This document shows, in pieces, positions 16,282 through 25,116 of a DNA stretch of 64,000 nucleotides. The position numbers were made by a program, and so were the translations under genes. Within the stretch, counting starts at the first letter, position 1. Each line of letters starts with the position of its first letter. The notes beneath the pieces were generated by a model, which was not told where the DNA came from, made no database searches, and saw nothing but the letters and a program-made list of their open reading frames with translations. This stretch comes from Pinibacter aurantiacus (GTDB lineage: Bacteria; Bacteroidota; Bacteroidia; Chitinophagales; Chitinophagaceae). The stretch covers positions 186,001-250,000 of the forward strand of contig NZ_JAHSPG010000016.1 in assembly GCF_019130065.1 (NCBI RefSeq), written 5' to 3'.

Positions 16282-16620
16282 ATGCCGATAAATTATTACA
16301 TCATCACAGCTATTGCATTGTTCTGTATTGGAATTACGGGAGTGTTGACTCGTCGCAATGCGATTATCATTTTCATGTGTATTGAGATAATGCTGAACGC
16401 GGTGAACCTGTTGCTGGTGGCATTTTCAAAAATGTTTCACATGGCATACCTGGCAGATCCTGCGAAAGCGGCGACATCTGGTATCGACGGACAATTGTTT
16501 GTATTTTTTATCATGGTGGTTGCTGCAGCAGAAGTAAGTGTAGGATTGGCGATTATAGTGATGATGTACAGGAATACGCATTCTGTAGACGTTAATTTCT
16601 TAAACAGACTTAAAAATTAA
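16282..16620 (+). CDS. nuoK: NADH-quinone oxidoreductase subunit K
   Basis: Small three-helix membrane subunit with the conserved buried glutamates used in proton translocation; 112 residues from the ATG at 16282. Earlier in-frame codons are repeat-derived. Signature: [20 protein letters not shown] with the key Glu, then [19 protein letters not shown] with the second Glu. Its C-terminal Lys-Asn codons and stop run into an AAAAAGT-word repeat arm. Confidence 0.95.
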   Translation: MPINYYIITAIALFCIGITGVLTRRNAIIIFMCIEIMLNAVNLLLVAFSKMFHMAYLADPAKAATSGIDGQLFVFFIMVVAAAEVSVGLAIIVMMYRNTHSVDVNFLNRLKN

Positions 16621-16692
16621 AAAGTAAAAAGTAAAAGTCAAAATACACTTTTGGGTGCTGCTTTTTTGAATTTTTGCTTTTGAATTTTTACC
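16612..16692. repeat. Word-type inverted repeat, AAAAAGT/TTTTGAC family (nuoK-nuoL)
   Basis: The left arm at 16612-16644 (AAAAAGTAAAAAGTAAAAGTC) includes the end of nuoK. The right arm at 16661-16692 (CTTTTTTGAATTTTTGCTTTT) ends 7 bases before the nuoL ATG. Period 7, spacer only about 16 bases. Confidence 0.75.
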
Positions 16693-16698
16693 TATATT

Positions 16699-18585
16699 AT
16701 GAACTTAATTTACTTAGTACCACTATTTCCGCTCGTAGGATTTTTGTTAAATGGTTTGTGTAGAAACTATCTAAACAAATCATTAGTGGGCATCATTGGC
16801 AGTGGCAGTATACTGGCGTCTTTCATTGTGAGCCTTATTGTGTTCTTTGACGTGAAAGCGGGACACACTGGCGTTGTGAGCTACTTTGAATTTATCAATC
16901 TTGGAAAATTTGCCATACCGTTTGCATTCCAGGTTGACCAGCTTTCTTCGTTATTCCTTCTGATTATCACGGGCGTTGGTTTCCTCATCCATGTGTACTC
17001 AACTTCTTACATGCATGAAGAAGAGAACCAGCACTTCGCAAGATATTTCGCTTACCTCAATCTGTTCGTGTTCTCCATGCTTTTGTTGGTATTAGGAGCA
17101 AACTATGTGATCATGTTCATTGGTTGGGAAGGCGTAGGTTTATGCTCTTATTTGCTGATCGGTTATTGGTTCAAGAGCATTCCTTATACAAATGCTGCGA
17201 ACAAAGCATTCATCATGAACCGTATTGGTGACCTTGGTTTCTTGATCGCGATCTTCTGGATCATTTCCCGGGTAGATTCGGTAAACTATTCAGATGTTTT
17301 TACACACCTGGATAAGTTCAGCACAACCGATCTGGTAGTCATAACATTGTTGTTGTTCGTTGGTGCTACGGGTAAAAGTGCACAGATTCCTTTATACACG
17401 TGGTTGCCAGATGCGATGGCGGGTCCTACCCCCGTATCTGCACTGATCCACGCCGCAACGATGGTTACAGCAGGTATCTACATGATCGCTCGTAGTAACA
17501 TATTGTATTCTCACGCTCATGTTACCATGCATATAGTTGCAGTTATTGGCCTGGCAACTGCCGTATTTGCTGCAACAATCGCATTAAAGCAAAACGATAT
17601 TAAAAAAGTATTGGCTTATTCAACTGTAAGTCAGTTAGGTTATATGTTCCTTGCCCTTGGTGTAGGCGCTTACACTGGTGCAGTTTTTCACGTAATGACG
17701 CACGCTTTCTTCAAAGCATTGTTGTTCCTTGGGTCCGGTAGTGTGATTCACGCAATGGGCGGCGAACAGGATATTCGTAAAATGGGTGGTTTGGGAAAAT
17801 ACATGCCTGTAACGCATATCACATTCCTGATCGGTTGTTTGGCAATTGCCGGTATTCCCGGATTCTCAGGATTTTTCTCAAAAGATGAAATACTGGCACA
17901 TACGTTTAGTGAAAGCCCGTTGATGTATTGCATTGGATTGTTTGGTGCATTGCTTACAGCGTTCTATATGTTCCGCTTGTATGCGACCACATTCAAAGGC
18001 GCTTTCCGCGGAACGCACGACCAGGAGCATCACTTGCACGAAAGCCCGGCCGCGATCACCATTCCATTGATCATTCTGGCAGTACTGGCATTTGCAGGAG
18101 GCTATGTTGGTATTCCTGAATTTATTAAACCAGATGCACACGCATTAGAGCATTTTCTTTCTCCAATATTCGATGAGTCAACGAAGTTATTGGCTCACAA
18201 ACCATTGGAGCACAATACGGAGTGGATGCTGACTGGTATCTCTACTTTACTGATCGTTATCGTTGTTGTTGTAGCGTGGTCAAAATTTGCGAAGAAACCG
18301 GAGGTGGAAGAACCTCAGGGCTTCGGAAAAGTATTGGCCAACAAATGGTACATCGATGAATTATATGATGCCATTATTGTAAAGCCGGTGTATGGCTTGG
18401 GCAGATTCTGCAACAATGTATTGGAGAAACTGGTTGACTGGATCGTGAACGGAGTAGGAAGAAGCGTGCAGTACGGCAGCCGCCAATTGCGTTTGCTGCA
18501 AAGCGGACAAGTTGGAAGCTACGTGTTGTTCATGATTATTGGTATTGTGTTGTTCTTTGTAATGCAGTTCTTCTTTAAAAAGTAG
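16699..18585 (+). CDS. nuoL: NADH-quinone oxidoreductase subunit L
   Basis: Distal antiporter-like proton-pumping subunit of complex I; 628 residues with about sixteen helices. Conserved core: LFIGWEGVGLCSYLLIGYW near residue 147 (pump Glu), GKSAQIPLYTWLPDAMAGPT near residue 222 (Lys), and STVSQLGYMFLALG. The C-terminal lateral helix region is present (VLEKLVDWIVNGVGRSVQ), followed by a last hydrophobic segment that anchors the piston helix. Confidence 0.97.
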   Translation: MNLIYLVPLFPLVGFLLNGLCRNYLNKSLVGIIGSGSILASFIVSLIVFFDVKAGHTGVVSYFEFINLGKFAIPFAFQVDQLSSLFLLIITGVGFLIHVYSTSYMHEEENQHFARYFAYLNLFVFSMLLLVLGANYVIMFIGWEGVGLCSYLLIGYWFKSIPYTNAANKAFIMNRIGDLGFLIAIFWIISRVDSVNYSDVFTHLDKFSTTDLVVITLLLFVGATGKSAQIPLYTWLPDAMAGPTPVSALIHAATMVTAGIYMIARSNILYSHAHVTMHIVAVIGLATAVFAATIALKQNDIKKVLAYSTVSQLGYMFLALGVGAYTGAVFHVMTHAFFKALLFLGSGSVIHAMGGEQDIRKMGGLGKYMPVTHITFLIGCLAIAGIPGFSGFFSKDEILAHTFSESPLMYCIGLFGALLTAFYMFRLYATTFKGAFRGTHDQEHHLHESPAAITIPLIILAVLAFAGGYVGIPEFIKPDAHALEHFLSPIFDESTKLLAHKPLEHNTEWMLTGISTLLIVIVVVVAWSKFAKKPEVEEPQGFGKVLANKWYIDELYDAIIVKPVYGLGRFCNNVLEKLVDWIVNGVGRSVQYGSRQLRLLQSGQVGSYVLFMIIGIVLFFVMQFFFKK

Positions 18586-18589
18586 AAAC

Positions 18590-18700
18590 AATTTGAAAAT
18601 GTGGTGATTTGAAAATTTGAAAATGGTTATTAAGCTCGACGCGTTGAGTTAAAAAAGGAAGTCCGAACGTCAGAATTTTCAAATCTTCAAATTTTCAAAT
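18590..18700. repeat. Word-type inverted repeat, TTTCAAAT family (nuoL-nuoM)
   Basis: The left arm at 18590-18625 starts 5 bases after the nuoL stop (AATTTGAAAATGTGGTGATT and on). The right arm at 18673-18700 reads GAATTTTCAAATCTTCAAAT. The shared core GATTTGAAAATTTGAA is fully inverse. The nuoM ATG is 39 bases beyond the right arm. Confidence 0.8.
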
Positions 18701-18738
18701 CGATAATTAATTACCTGTTTGAATTTGAAAATATAATT

Positions 18739-20205
18739 ATGGTTCCTGTATTATTATTACTCATTCCTTTATTTAGCGGGCTTGCACTGTTTGCAGTGAA
18801 GAACGAAAATAGTGTGAAGACGCTGGCGTTGCTATCAAGTATTGTAACGTTAGTGATGGCGCTATATGGCATGACATGTGCTAATGGAAGCGAATATCTA
18901 ATCGTAAATAAAGAATGGCTTCCGGCATTGAACAGCCGTTTCCATATGGAAGTAGATGGAATGGGTAAAGTATTGACTTTACTTACCGCATTGTCTTTCC
19001 CAATCGTTTTTGCAGCAACCTCAGGCAATCGCTATGAAGATTCAAACAGATTCTATGCGCTGATGCTTTTGACCCAGGCCGGTTTGATGGGCGTGTTCAT
19101 GGCCATGGACGCATTGTTGTTCTACTTCTTCTGGGAGCTGGCCTTGATCCCGGTTTACTTCCTTTGTTCACACTGGGGCGGCGAAAAAAGAATACAGGTT
19201 ACCTTCAAATTCTTTGTTTACACATTTGTGGGTTCTCTATTAATGCTTACTGCATTGATCTATTTATACTTCCATGCAGGTCAGAGCTTCGATATAAAAG
19301 CATTCTACAACATCAAACTAACTTCTTCCAAAGATGCGCTGATGTTCTGGTTAATGTTTGTTGCATTTGCTATCAAAATGCCTTTGGTTCCTTTCCATAC
19401 ATGGCAGCCTGATACATACGAACAATCACCAACTGCGGTTACAATGATCCTGAGTGGCGTGATGGTGAAAATGGGCGTGTTCGGTGTGATCCGCTGGGTG
19501 GCTCCGGTATTGCCAATAAGTTTTTATCAATATGGTGATACCATCACTTGGATGGCCATCATCGGTATGATATACGCATCTCTTGTTGCAATGCAACAGG
19601 ATGATTTGAAACGTTTGGTGGCTTACTCATCTATCGCACACATCGGCTTGATGGTTGTTGCATTGTTTGCAACTACAAAAAGCGGTATGCAGGGTGTAAT
19701 GATCCAAATGTTTAACCACGGTATCAACATCATAGGCATGTGGATAGTGGTTAATGCAATAGAGCAGAAATTCGGAACAAGAAAAATGTCTCAACTGGGA
19801 GGAATTGCTCAAAAAGCACCCGGCCTTGCAATACTATTGGTAATTGTTGCTTTTGCAAATATCGCACTACCTCTTACAAACGCATTTGTGGGTGAGTTCA
19901 TGATGTTTAATGGCGTTTTTGGGTCGACTGTTACCAGCTTCAACGTTGTGTTTACTGTGTGTGCAGCACTCACAATCATTCTTGCGGCTGTCTATACATT
20001 GAAGATGCTGCAGAAAGTTTTATTCGGTGAAGCAAGTTCTGTTACGGCTCAGACAACAGACATCAGTTTCTCTGTAAAGGCTTCCTTGGTGATTATTGTT
20101 GGAGCGATATTGTTATTCGGAGTATATCCAAAACCAATGCTTGGTGTGACCAGTGAATTGGTAGATGTGCTGCTGAATAGAATGACACTGACAATGGGTA
20201 AGTAA
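18739..20205 (+). CDS. nuoM: NADH-quinone oxidoreductase subunit M
   Basis: Antiporter-like proton-pumping membrane subunit; 488 residues and about fourteen helices. Signatures: LLFYFFWELALIPVYFLCSHW near residue 117 (conserved pump Glu in WELALIP), AFAIKMPLVPFHTWQPDTYE near residue 214 (Lys and His), and RLVAYSSIAHIGLMVVALF. Its stop codon abuts the left arm of an AAAAAGT-word repeat. Confidence 0.97.
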   Translation: MVPVLLLLIPLFSGLALFAVKNENSVKTLALLSSIVTLVMALYGMTCANGSEYLIVNKEWLPALNSRFHMEVDGMGKVLTLLTALSFPIVFAATSGNRYEDSNRFYALMLLTQAGLMGVFMAMDALLFYFFWELALIPVYFLCSHWGGEKRIQVTFKFFVYTFVGSLLMLTALIYLYFHAGQSFDIKAFYNIKLTSSKDALMFWLMFVAFAIKMPLVPFHTWQPDTYEQSPTAVTMILSGVMVKMGVFGVIRWVAPVLPISFYQYGDTITWMAIIGMIYASLVAMQQDDLKRLVAYSSIAHIGLMVVALFATTKSGMQGVMIQMFNHGINIIGMWIVVNAIEQKFGTRKMSQLGGIAQKAPGLAILLVIVAFANIALPLTNAFVGEFMMFNGVFGSTVTSFNVVFTVCAALTIILAAVYTLKMLQKVLFGEASSVTAQTTDISFSVKASLVIIVGAILLFGVYPKPMLGVTSELVDVLLNRMTLTMGK

Positions 20206-20316
20206 AAAATTAAAAAGTAAAAGTAAAAAGTAAAAATCGAGAGCTGACATCAAAATTCTATCAAGGCATCATGCAGGTTTCTGAATTTTGACTTTTGAAT
20301 TTTGGCTTTTGACTTC
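20204..20316. repeat. Word-type inverted repeat, AAAAAGT/TTTTGAC family (nuoM-nuoN)
   Basis: The left arm at 20204-20238 (AAAAAATTAAAAAGTAAAAG) overlaps the nuoM stop. The right arm at 20282-20316 (TGAATTTTGACTTTTGAATT) has clear 7-base periodicity. The spacer is about 43 bases; nuoN begins 14 bases after the right arm. Confidence 0.75.
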
Positions 20317-20330
20317 AAGTTATCAATATT

Positions 20331-21719
20331 ATGAACGCGATTATTATTTCTGCTATCCTGGGAGTTGTTATGATGTACAGCGGAGTATTGACTAAGAATA
20401 CTTCTGCTATACGCAATGTTGCAATTGTTGGGCTTATTGTTTTGCTTGGACTGAACATGGCCGAGGGTTGTGGCTACCAGCTATTTCATATCAACACAAA
20501 GGGAATGATGAGCTTTGAAAAATATGGCTTGTTGTTCAACAGCATCGCATTTGCATCCACTTTGATTTACTTTTTACTGTCTGGCCGTGACGTTGAGAAA
20601 GTGGGCGTGTATGTGGCAGAATATTTCGCTCTTATATTTTTCATTTTGTGCGGTGTTGCAATCGTAACATCATTCAATAGTTTATTGTTGTTGTTCATCG
20701 GTATTGAAATCATTTCTATTCCGCTGTACATTTTAACCGGTGCAGACAAACGCAACCTGAAAAGCAATGAGGCATCTTTGAAATACTTCCTGATGGGTTC
20801 TTTCTCCACAGGTATCATGCTGATGGGTATCACGCTGATCTTCGGGGCAACCGGAAGCTTCATGCTGAAAGGCATTGCTCCACTTGTTACCGGCGCCGCT
20901 GATGCACCATTGAACGTTTGGTTGGTTTCCGGTTTGCTGTTGTTGTTCATCTCAATGGCATTTAAAGTATCTGCAGCTCCTTTCCATTTCTGGACACCAG
21001 ACGTTTATGATGGCGCACCTTCTGTCTTCACTTCATTCATGGCAACCATTGTAAAAGCTGCTATTTTCGTAGCATTCCTTCGCTTGTTTGATGGTGCTTA
21101 TGGCGAAATGAAAGGGGCATGGCAATCAATCATTTCCATTACTATTTTATTGACATTATTTATAGGAAACATTACGGCAGTATTCCAGCAAAGCGTAAAA
21201 CGCATGCTCGCTTATTCTTCAATAGCTCAAGCAGGCTTCATGTTGTTTGCCTTGTTTGGTTTCAACGAGTTTGCAAAAGAAGGTATCATTCTTTACGCCG
21301 CAGCATATAGCCTTGCGACGATAGGCATCTTTGCCATTTTGATTAAAATGAAAGATTATACTTTCGAAGGTTACAATGGTTTGGGAAAATCGCAACCGGT
21401 ACTTGCTGCAACCAATACAATTTTCTTGTTGTCATTGGCTGGAATTCCGTTAACAGCGGGCTTCTTCGCTAAATACTACATGTTGGCTGCTGCGATCAAA
21501 AATGGCACCCAGTTCTGGTTGGTGATCTTTGCGGTGTTGTGTGCTGCGGTGAGCGTATACTATTATTTCCGTGTGATACAATCTATGTATTTCAAAACAG
21601 GAAATGCAGAAACTACAACCATTACTCCGGCATTTAAATATGTGTTGATCGTGTTGGCAGGTATTGTGATCTTGCTGGGTGTGTTCCCGCAGTTGTTGCT
21701 GAGTCAACTGTATTTCTAG
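20331..21719 (+). CDS. nuoN: NADH-quinone oxidoreductase subunit N
   Basis: Third antiporter-like pumping subunit, 462 residues. Signatures: LLLFIGIEIISIPLYILTGA (pump Glu) near residue 124, FKVSAAPFHFWTPDVYDGAP near residue 211, and KRMLAYSSIAQAGFMLFALF. It is the last gene of the complex I cluster, so all fourteen subunits A to N are present in canonical order with the two inserted genes noted. A gap of 85 bases without a repeat element separates it from the next gene. Confidence 0.97.
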   Translation: MNAIIISAILGVVMMYSGVLTKNTSAIRNVAIVGLIVLLGLNMAEGCGYQLFHINTKGMMSFEKYGLLFNSIAFASTLIYFLLSGRDVEKVGVYVAEYFALIFFILCGVAIVTSFNSLLLLFIGIEIISIPLYILTGADKRNLKSNEASLKYFLMGSFSTGIMLMGITLIFGATGSFMLKGIAPLVTGAADAPLNVWLVSGLLLLFISMAFKVSAAPFHFWTPDVYDGAPSVFTSFMATIVKAAIFVAFLRLFDGAYGEMKGAWQSIISITILLTLFIGNITAVFQQSVKRMLAYSSIAQAGFMLFALFGFNEFAKEGIILYAAAYSLATIGIFAILIKMKDYTFEGYNGLGKSQPVLAATNTIFLLSLAGIPLTAGFFAKYYMLAAAIKNGTQFWLVIFAVLCAAVSVYYYFRVIQSMYFKTGNAETTTITPAFKYVLIVLAGIVILLGVFPQLLLSQLYF

Positions 21720-21804
21720 AACTAATAAACCCCGGCTGGTTAACTCCCTTTTATAACTGTCGACTAAATGCCATAGCATTCTGTAAAAATATAAATCTAT
21801 AGAT

Positions 21805-22599
21805 ATGTCGGGTTCATCTGAACACCTGCCAGATAAAGCAGGAACTGGAGAATTTTTGGGAAAGACGCAAGAAAGTGCAAGAGCGATTTCTGCTGGAACA
21901 TCCAGTTTAAGGTCAAATTGGCGGACAAATCATAAACTATTGTTTCGGCTCCTTTTTGTATCTATAGTCTTAAATGTGCTTTCCGGATTTGTTTTCATCG
22001 GCAAGCGTTATTATTATTCGCACCCTAACCTGGCGAAAATTTTTAGATCTTCAAAAGTTAACATAGTTGTAATTGGTGACTCAAGAGTAAGCGATGGAGA
22101 TTGGGGCAAAATTTTAGAAAGAGACGATGTTAAAAATTGTGGTTTTTGGGGGATTTCCACGAGCGGCCTTCTAAAAAAGTTGGATACCGTTTATCATTAC
22201 AGCCCTGGCACCTGTATGATTCAAGTTGGAATAAATGATATTCGCTACGACGCTCCGATCGATACCATATTTACCAACTATAAGCTTATTGTTGATAGCC
22301 TTTTGACACATAACATTACTCCTATTGTAACTAGTATAATTCCTTTAAGAAAAGATTATTGGTCTGATTTGCTAGACGAAACAGTTGTAAACAGGAGAGT
22401 TGATAGTCTTAATAACCAGATTAAGCAATTGTGTAAAGCCAACGGCGTGTCTTATGTTGACATAAACAACGACATCACAGATAATAATAGGTTGAAAAGG
22501 GAGTGTACTTATGATGGCATACATCTCAACAAAGAAGGCTATGGGTCAGTCGGAAAGGTTCTCTCTAAATATTTGAAACAAAATGTACGTCTAAAATAA
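21805..22599 (+). CDS. Membrane-anchored SGNH/GDSL-type hydrolase
   Basis: A 264-residue protein with an N-terminal cytosolic tail, one membrane helix at about residues 47-66 and an extracytoplasmic SGNH fold. Block I VVIGDSRVS has Ser93, block II is GISTSG near residue 116, block III is VGINDIR (Asn144), and block V is YDGIHLN with Asp237 and His240, so the catalytic set appears complete. SGNH enzymes act on acyl or acetyl esters of lipids or sugars; the substrate here is unknown. It is unlike nuo genes in content and probably separately expressed. A strong terminator follows at 22623-22658. Confidence 0.85.
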   Translation: MSGSSEHLPDKAGTGEFLGKTQESARAISAGTSSLRSNWRTNHKLLFRLLFVSIVLNVLSGFVFIGKRYYYSHPNLAKIFRSSKVNIVVIGDSRVSDGDWGKILERDDVKNCGFWGISTSGLLKKLDTVYHYSPGTCMIQVGINDIRYDAPIDTIFTNYKLIVDSLLTHNITPIVTSIIPLRKDYWSDLLDETVVNRRVDSLNNQIKQLCKANGVSYVDINNDITDNNRLKRECTYDGIHLNKEGYGSVGKVLSKYLKQNVRLK

Positions 22600-22622
22600 A
22601 TCTGACATTACAATAGAAATAG

Positions 22623-22658
22623 AGCCGGCTAACAAGAAAGTTAGCCGGCTTTATTTTT
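22623..22658 (+). terminator. Rho-independent terminator after the SGNH hydrolase
   Basis: A perfect 11-bp stem (AGCCGGCTAAC at 22623-22633 with GTTAGCCGGCT at 22640-22650) and a 6-base loop AAGAAA are followed by TTATTTTT. Confidence 0.93.
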
Positions 22659-22683
22659 GGGCAACCAAAGCTTGGTACATTTG
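22656..22683 (+). promoter_or_regulatory. Candidate promoter giving a nearly leaderless transcript
   Basis: The -7 box TACATTTG (22676-22683) matches TAnnTTTG. TTTG at 22656-22659 lies 16 bases upstream, one base under the usual spacing. The ATG at 22691 is only 8 bases after the -7 box, so transcription would begin at or next to the start codon. The -33 box overlaps the T tract of the preceding terminator. Confidence 0.45.
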
Positions 22684-22690
22684 CTTTATA

Positions 22691-23119
22691 ATGATAAGAA
22701 AACCTGAAATAGACATAGTAAACGAAGTGTTGGAGGAATGCATTGTTGCCTATCCGGTTTCTTCATTTGTGATCAGCTTATATCAGCAGTACATCAAGCG
22801 AGGTAGTTTGAGTAAAAAACAATTGGAGGGGTTACATAGCAAAGCTTCCAAAATACAAGATATATCACCCGCCAAACTCGCTACACTGGAGGCTTTAATT
22901 AAAAAAATGCCTACACGCTTCAAATCTGAAGCACCTGCGCCAACGCCTCTTTATGAGAAAAAAGACGAAACTCACGGACAAATGATCGAAGCCATTCTGG
23001 CAAAATATCCGCAACACAAAAGAGTGCTTTTTTTTAAGGCAAAATATGATAACAATGAGACGCTGTCACCGCAGGATGTTGCTGAACTCAAAAAGTTTGA
23101 ACAGTTGTTGAAACGATAG
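22691..23119 (+). CDS. Hypothetical cytosolic helical protein
   Basis: A 142-residue protein I do not recognise. It has no signal peptide or membrane segment. It is mostly helical and charged, with a Pro-rich break (SEAPAPTPLYEKK) near residue 80 that separates two helical halves, and a Leu/Lys-rich C-terminus. It lies between a terminator and a palindromic repeat, with its own candidate promoter, so it is probably a single-gene transcript. Function unknown. Confidence 0.7.
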   Translation: MIRKPEIDIVNEVLEECIVAYPVSSFVISLYQQYIKRGSLSKKQLEGLHSKASKIQDISPAKLATLEALIKKMPTRFKSEAPAPTPLYEKKDETHGQMIEAILAKYPQHKRVLFFKAKYDNNETLSPQDVAELKKFEQLLKR

Positions 23120-23256
23120 AAAATTCTTTTAGATTGTAATTAGCGTCTCCGTTATCGACGTCTAAAGATTTTCGTTTCACCAACTTTAACATGTCACCCT
23201 TACGGGGCTGATTATAAATTTTCGAAATCCTTTCTTTTCTGCTGACGTTTCGCGCC

Positions 23257-23380
23257 GATGGGGCTCGAAAATCAAAGGAACGCAACGTAGCCCCATCGGG
23301 GCAAAACGTTAGTAGCCCGAATAAAATTATTGAGAACGAAATGTCAGCTCCGTAGGGGCGACATGTTAAACATCGCGAAG
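23257..23380. repeat. REP-like double-hairpin element, copy 1
   Basis: Hairpin GCCCCATCGGGGC (23290-23302) is followed by ACGTTAGTAG (23306-23315), a 30-base spacer, a second hairpin AGCTCCGTAGGGGC (23346-23359), then GACATGTTAA (23360-23369) and CATCGCGAAG. The same layout with the same spacing occurs at 49526-49615. An upstream GATGGGGCTCG can alternatively pair with the first hairpin arm. Confidence 0.8.
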
Positions 23381-23430
23381 TGATGGCTTCCGCAGTTTTT
23401 AAATAGACGACTATAGCGAAAGAACGTGCT

Positions 23431-23464
23431 AAACAAAACGGCAGAAAGTTGATTCTTTCTGCCG
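23431..23464 (-). terminator. Rho-independent terminator of the T9SS-sorted protein gene
   Basis: A perfect 10-bp stem (CGGCAGAAAG at 23439-23448 with CTTTCTGCCG at 23455-23464) has loop TTGATT. On the minus strand it is followed by TTTTGTTT. It lies 33 bases past the stop codon of the minus-strand gene. Confidence 0.9.
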
Positions 23465-23496
23465 CTTGCATTAGCGATTTGCACTAAAAAGACGAT

Positions 23497-24732
23497 TTAT
23501 TGCACTAAAATTTTTGTAACGGTTACATTTTTATTTCCCTGGATTGGCACAACCTTCATCACATATTCACCTCTCGAAAGCCGTGAACCTGTTGCAATTG
23601 ATTCTACCTGTCCGGCAATTTTTACATCTACTATTTTTTGAGACAACAACTTGCCAGATTGATCAAGCAGTTGAATCGAATATTTTCCGGTGGGGAGACT
23701 GTTGAAGTTTGTATAAACAAGGCCGTTTACGACTGGATTTGGATACACTGATAATTTACTGTTATCAACTTTTTTCAGGTTCTTATTCTCACCCAAAAAA
23801 TTTCCATTTGCAAGATCTGAACCTACATAACTGGAATCGCATGACCCATACCTCTTGCAAGTGAGCGATGGAATATCTACTACATAGTATCCTGCAGTAG
23901 AGCTTGCGCTGCTTACCACAAGATTACCTTCATCATCCACGGCTGCACCATTGCTGGAAAAGTTTTGAGGGAACCCGGATATTGTTCCCAGGTATATTGC
24001 CACTTGGGTTTGGATATTTATCCTAAACAAAGCCTGGTGCGCGGTTATAAGGTACAGGTTGCCTACTCTGTCAGCCACCATATCACCTCCCCAGCTTGTT
24101 TGTTGGCTGTGAATGGAAATATCTTTATTTGCCGCAGCGTCTGAAACAGCTCCCAGATCGGTAATCACGGGATTTTTATCTGTTGTAAAACTGATGAAGT
24201 GATTACCGTCGTTTGAAAGTGCATAGCCAATACCGTTAGGATCAAAGGTCATTCTTGTGATGTGATTTGCCAGATCGTTCAGGTCTTTTGCCACACCAAA
24301 TGTTTCATTATTGAAATAGTAGATCTTGCCTGTATTGGGTTCTATATAACGAAGCTGGTTAATACCCATCGGCGTGTAATAAAGCCTTTGATGTTTCGCG
24401 TCATAGGCTGCTGCTGCACTGTAGGTATCAAACGGCTCACGAATCAACGGCGTTGCAGCGGAAGGGGCAGTTTGATTTAATACAGTTGCTTTGTTGGATT
24501 CTTTTAGTAATTTTTTTGAGCGGGCATCAAAAAGTGAATAACTCATATTGCTCTCAAATACATTTTGCACCAATTGCCCGGTAGTAAGATCAATCATTTT
24601 AACTTCTGTCCAGCCAATTGTTTTATTGTTGCCCGGAGAAGTGATCACAAAAGCGTAGTTGCTCTTTTGTTGTGAAAATGAAAGAAAGGAAGCTGCGAGT
24701 GAGATGGTGGTGAGTAAAGTTTTATACCTCAT
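23497..24732 (-). CDS. Secreted protein with T9SS type A sorting domain
   Basis: A 411-residue exported protein. The signal peptide (KTLLTTISLAASFLSFSQQ) ends near residue 20. The middle region reads as beta-propeller-like repeats (RLYYTPMGINQLRYIEPNTG; MTFDPNGIGYALSNDGNHFI; GNLYLITAHQALFRINIQTQ), a pattern of short strands with NG/DG turns. The last 80 residues are a Por-secretion C-terminal domain: KLSVYPNPV, then GKYSIQLLDQSGKLLSQKIV and GEYVMKVV with final TKILVQ. It is probably exported by the type IX system to the cell surface or medium; substrate unknown. Divergent from the ABC permease gene downstream in coordinate. Confidence 0.88.
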   Translation of the reverse strand: MRYKTLLTTISLAASFLSFSQQKSNYAFVITSPGNNKTIGWTEVKMIDLTTGQLVQNVFESNMSYSLFDARSKKLLKESNKATVLNQTAPSAATPLIREPFDTYSAAAAYDAKHQRLYYTPMGINQLRYIEPNTGKIYYFNNETFGVAKDLNDLANHITRMTFDPNGIGYALSNDGNHFISFTTDKNPVITDLGAVSDAAANKDISIHSQQTSWGGDMVADRVGNLYLITAHQALFRINIQTQVAIYLGTISGFPQNFSSNGAAVDDEGNLVVSSASSTAGYYVVDIPSLTCKRYGSCDSSYVGSDLANGNFLGENKNLKKVDNSKLSVYPNPVVNGLVYTNFNSLPTGKYSIQLLDQSGKLLSQKIVDVKIAGQVESIATGSRLSRGEYVMKVVPIQGNKNVTVTKILVQ

Positions 24733-25116
24733 GATAATAAGGTTTTATGGGTGGTTCAATACTATAAAATTACATTTTTTGGTACGCTTTATCAATGGGT
24801 GCGGAAGCTCATTCAACTGGCGCGGGAGAGGCGTTCAACGTGTCTCTACTAATTGATTTTGTTGCATTGTTTTATATAGGGCGAAGAACTTATCAAGTGT
24901 TTTTAACACACAAGCAATTTCATCTGATAACAACTTTTGCAGGCTAATTGTTGACAGGGTCGCACTAAAAATCTTTGCTGTTATAACCGCATTACAAAGT
25001 TCGGGTTAACAGGAAAAAACTGTGAAAATCTGCCAAATCAGTGTCATCTGTGTGCTCACTTCCGAATTTTCATCTCACAATTCTTTGATCTATAAATCAT
25101 TTCTTATTTTAGACCT
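24733..25116. other. 384-base divergent promoter region with a solitary repeat arm
   Basis: This region separates the minus-strand T9SS protein gene from the plus-strand permease gene and must hold both promoters; I cannot place boxes with confidence. At 25022-25057 lies a single arm GTGAAAATCTGCCAAATCAG...GTGTGCTC. It resembles the right arm of the ACACGGATGACAC element at 31899-31932, with no inverse partner here. Confidence 0.5.

Larger units (their letters stand above)
23120..23496. other. 377-base gap with a palindromic element and a minus-strand terminator
   Basis: This convergent gap holds a weak hairpin just after the upstream gene (CTTTTAGA with TCTAAAGA, 23126-23171), the REP-like element at 23257-23380 and the terminator at 23431-23464. 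No coding potential that I would defend. Confidence 0.6.
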
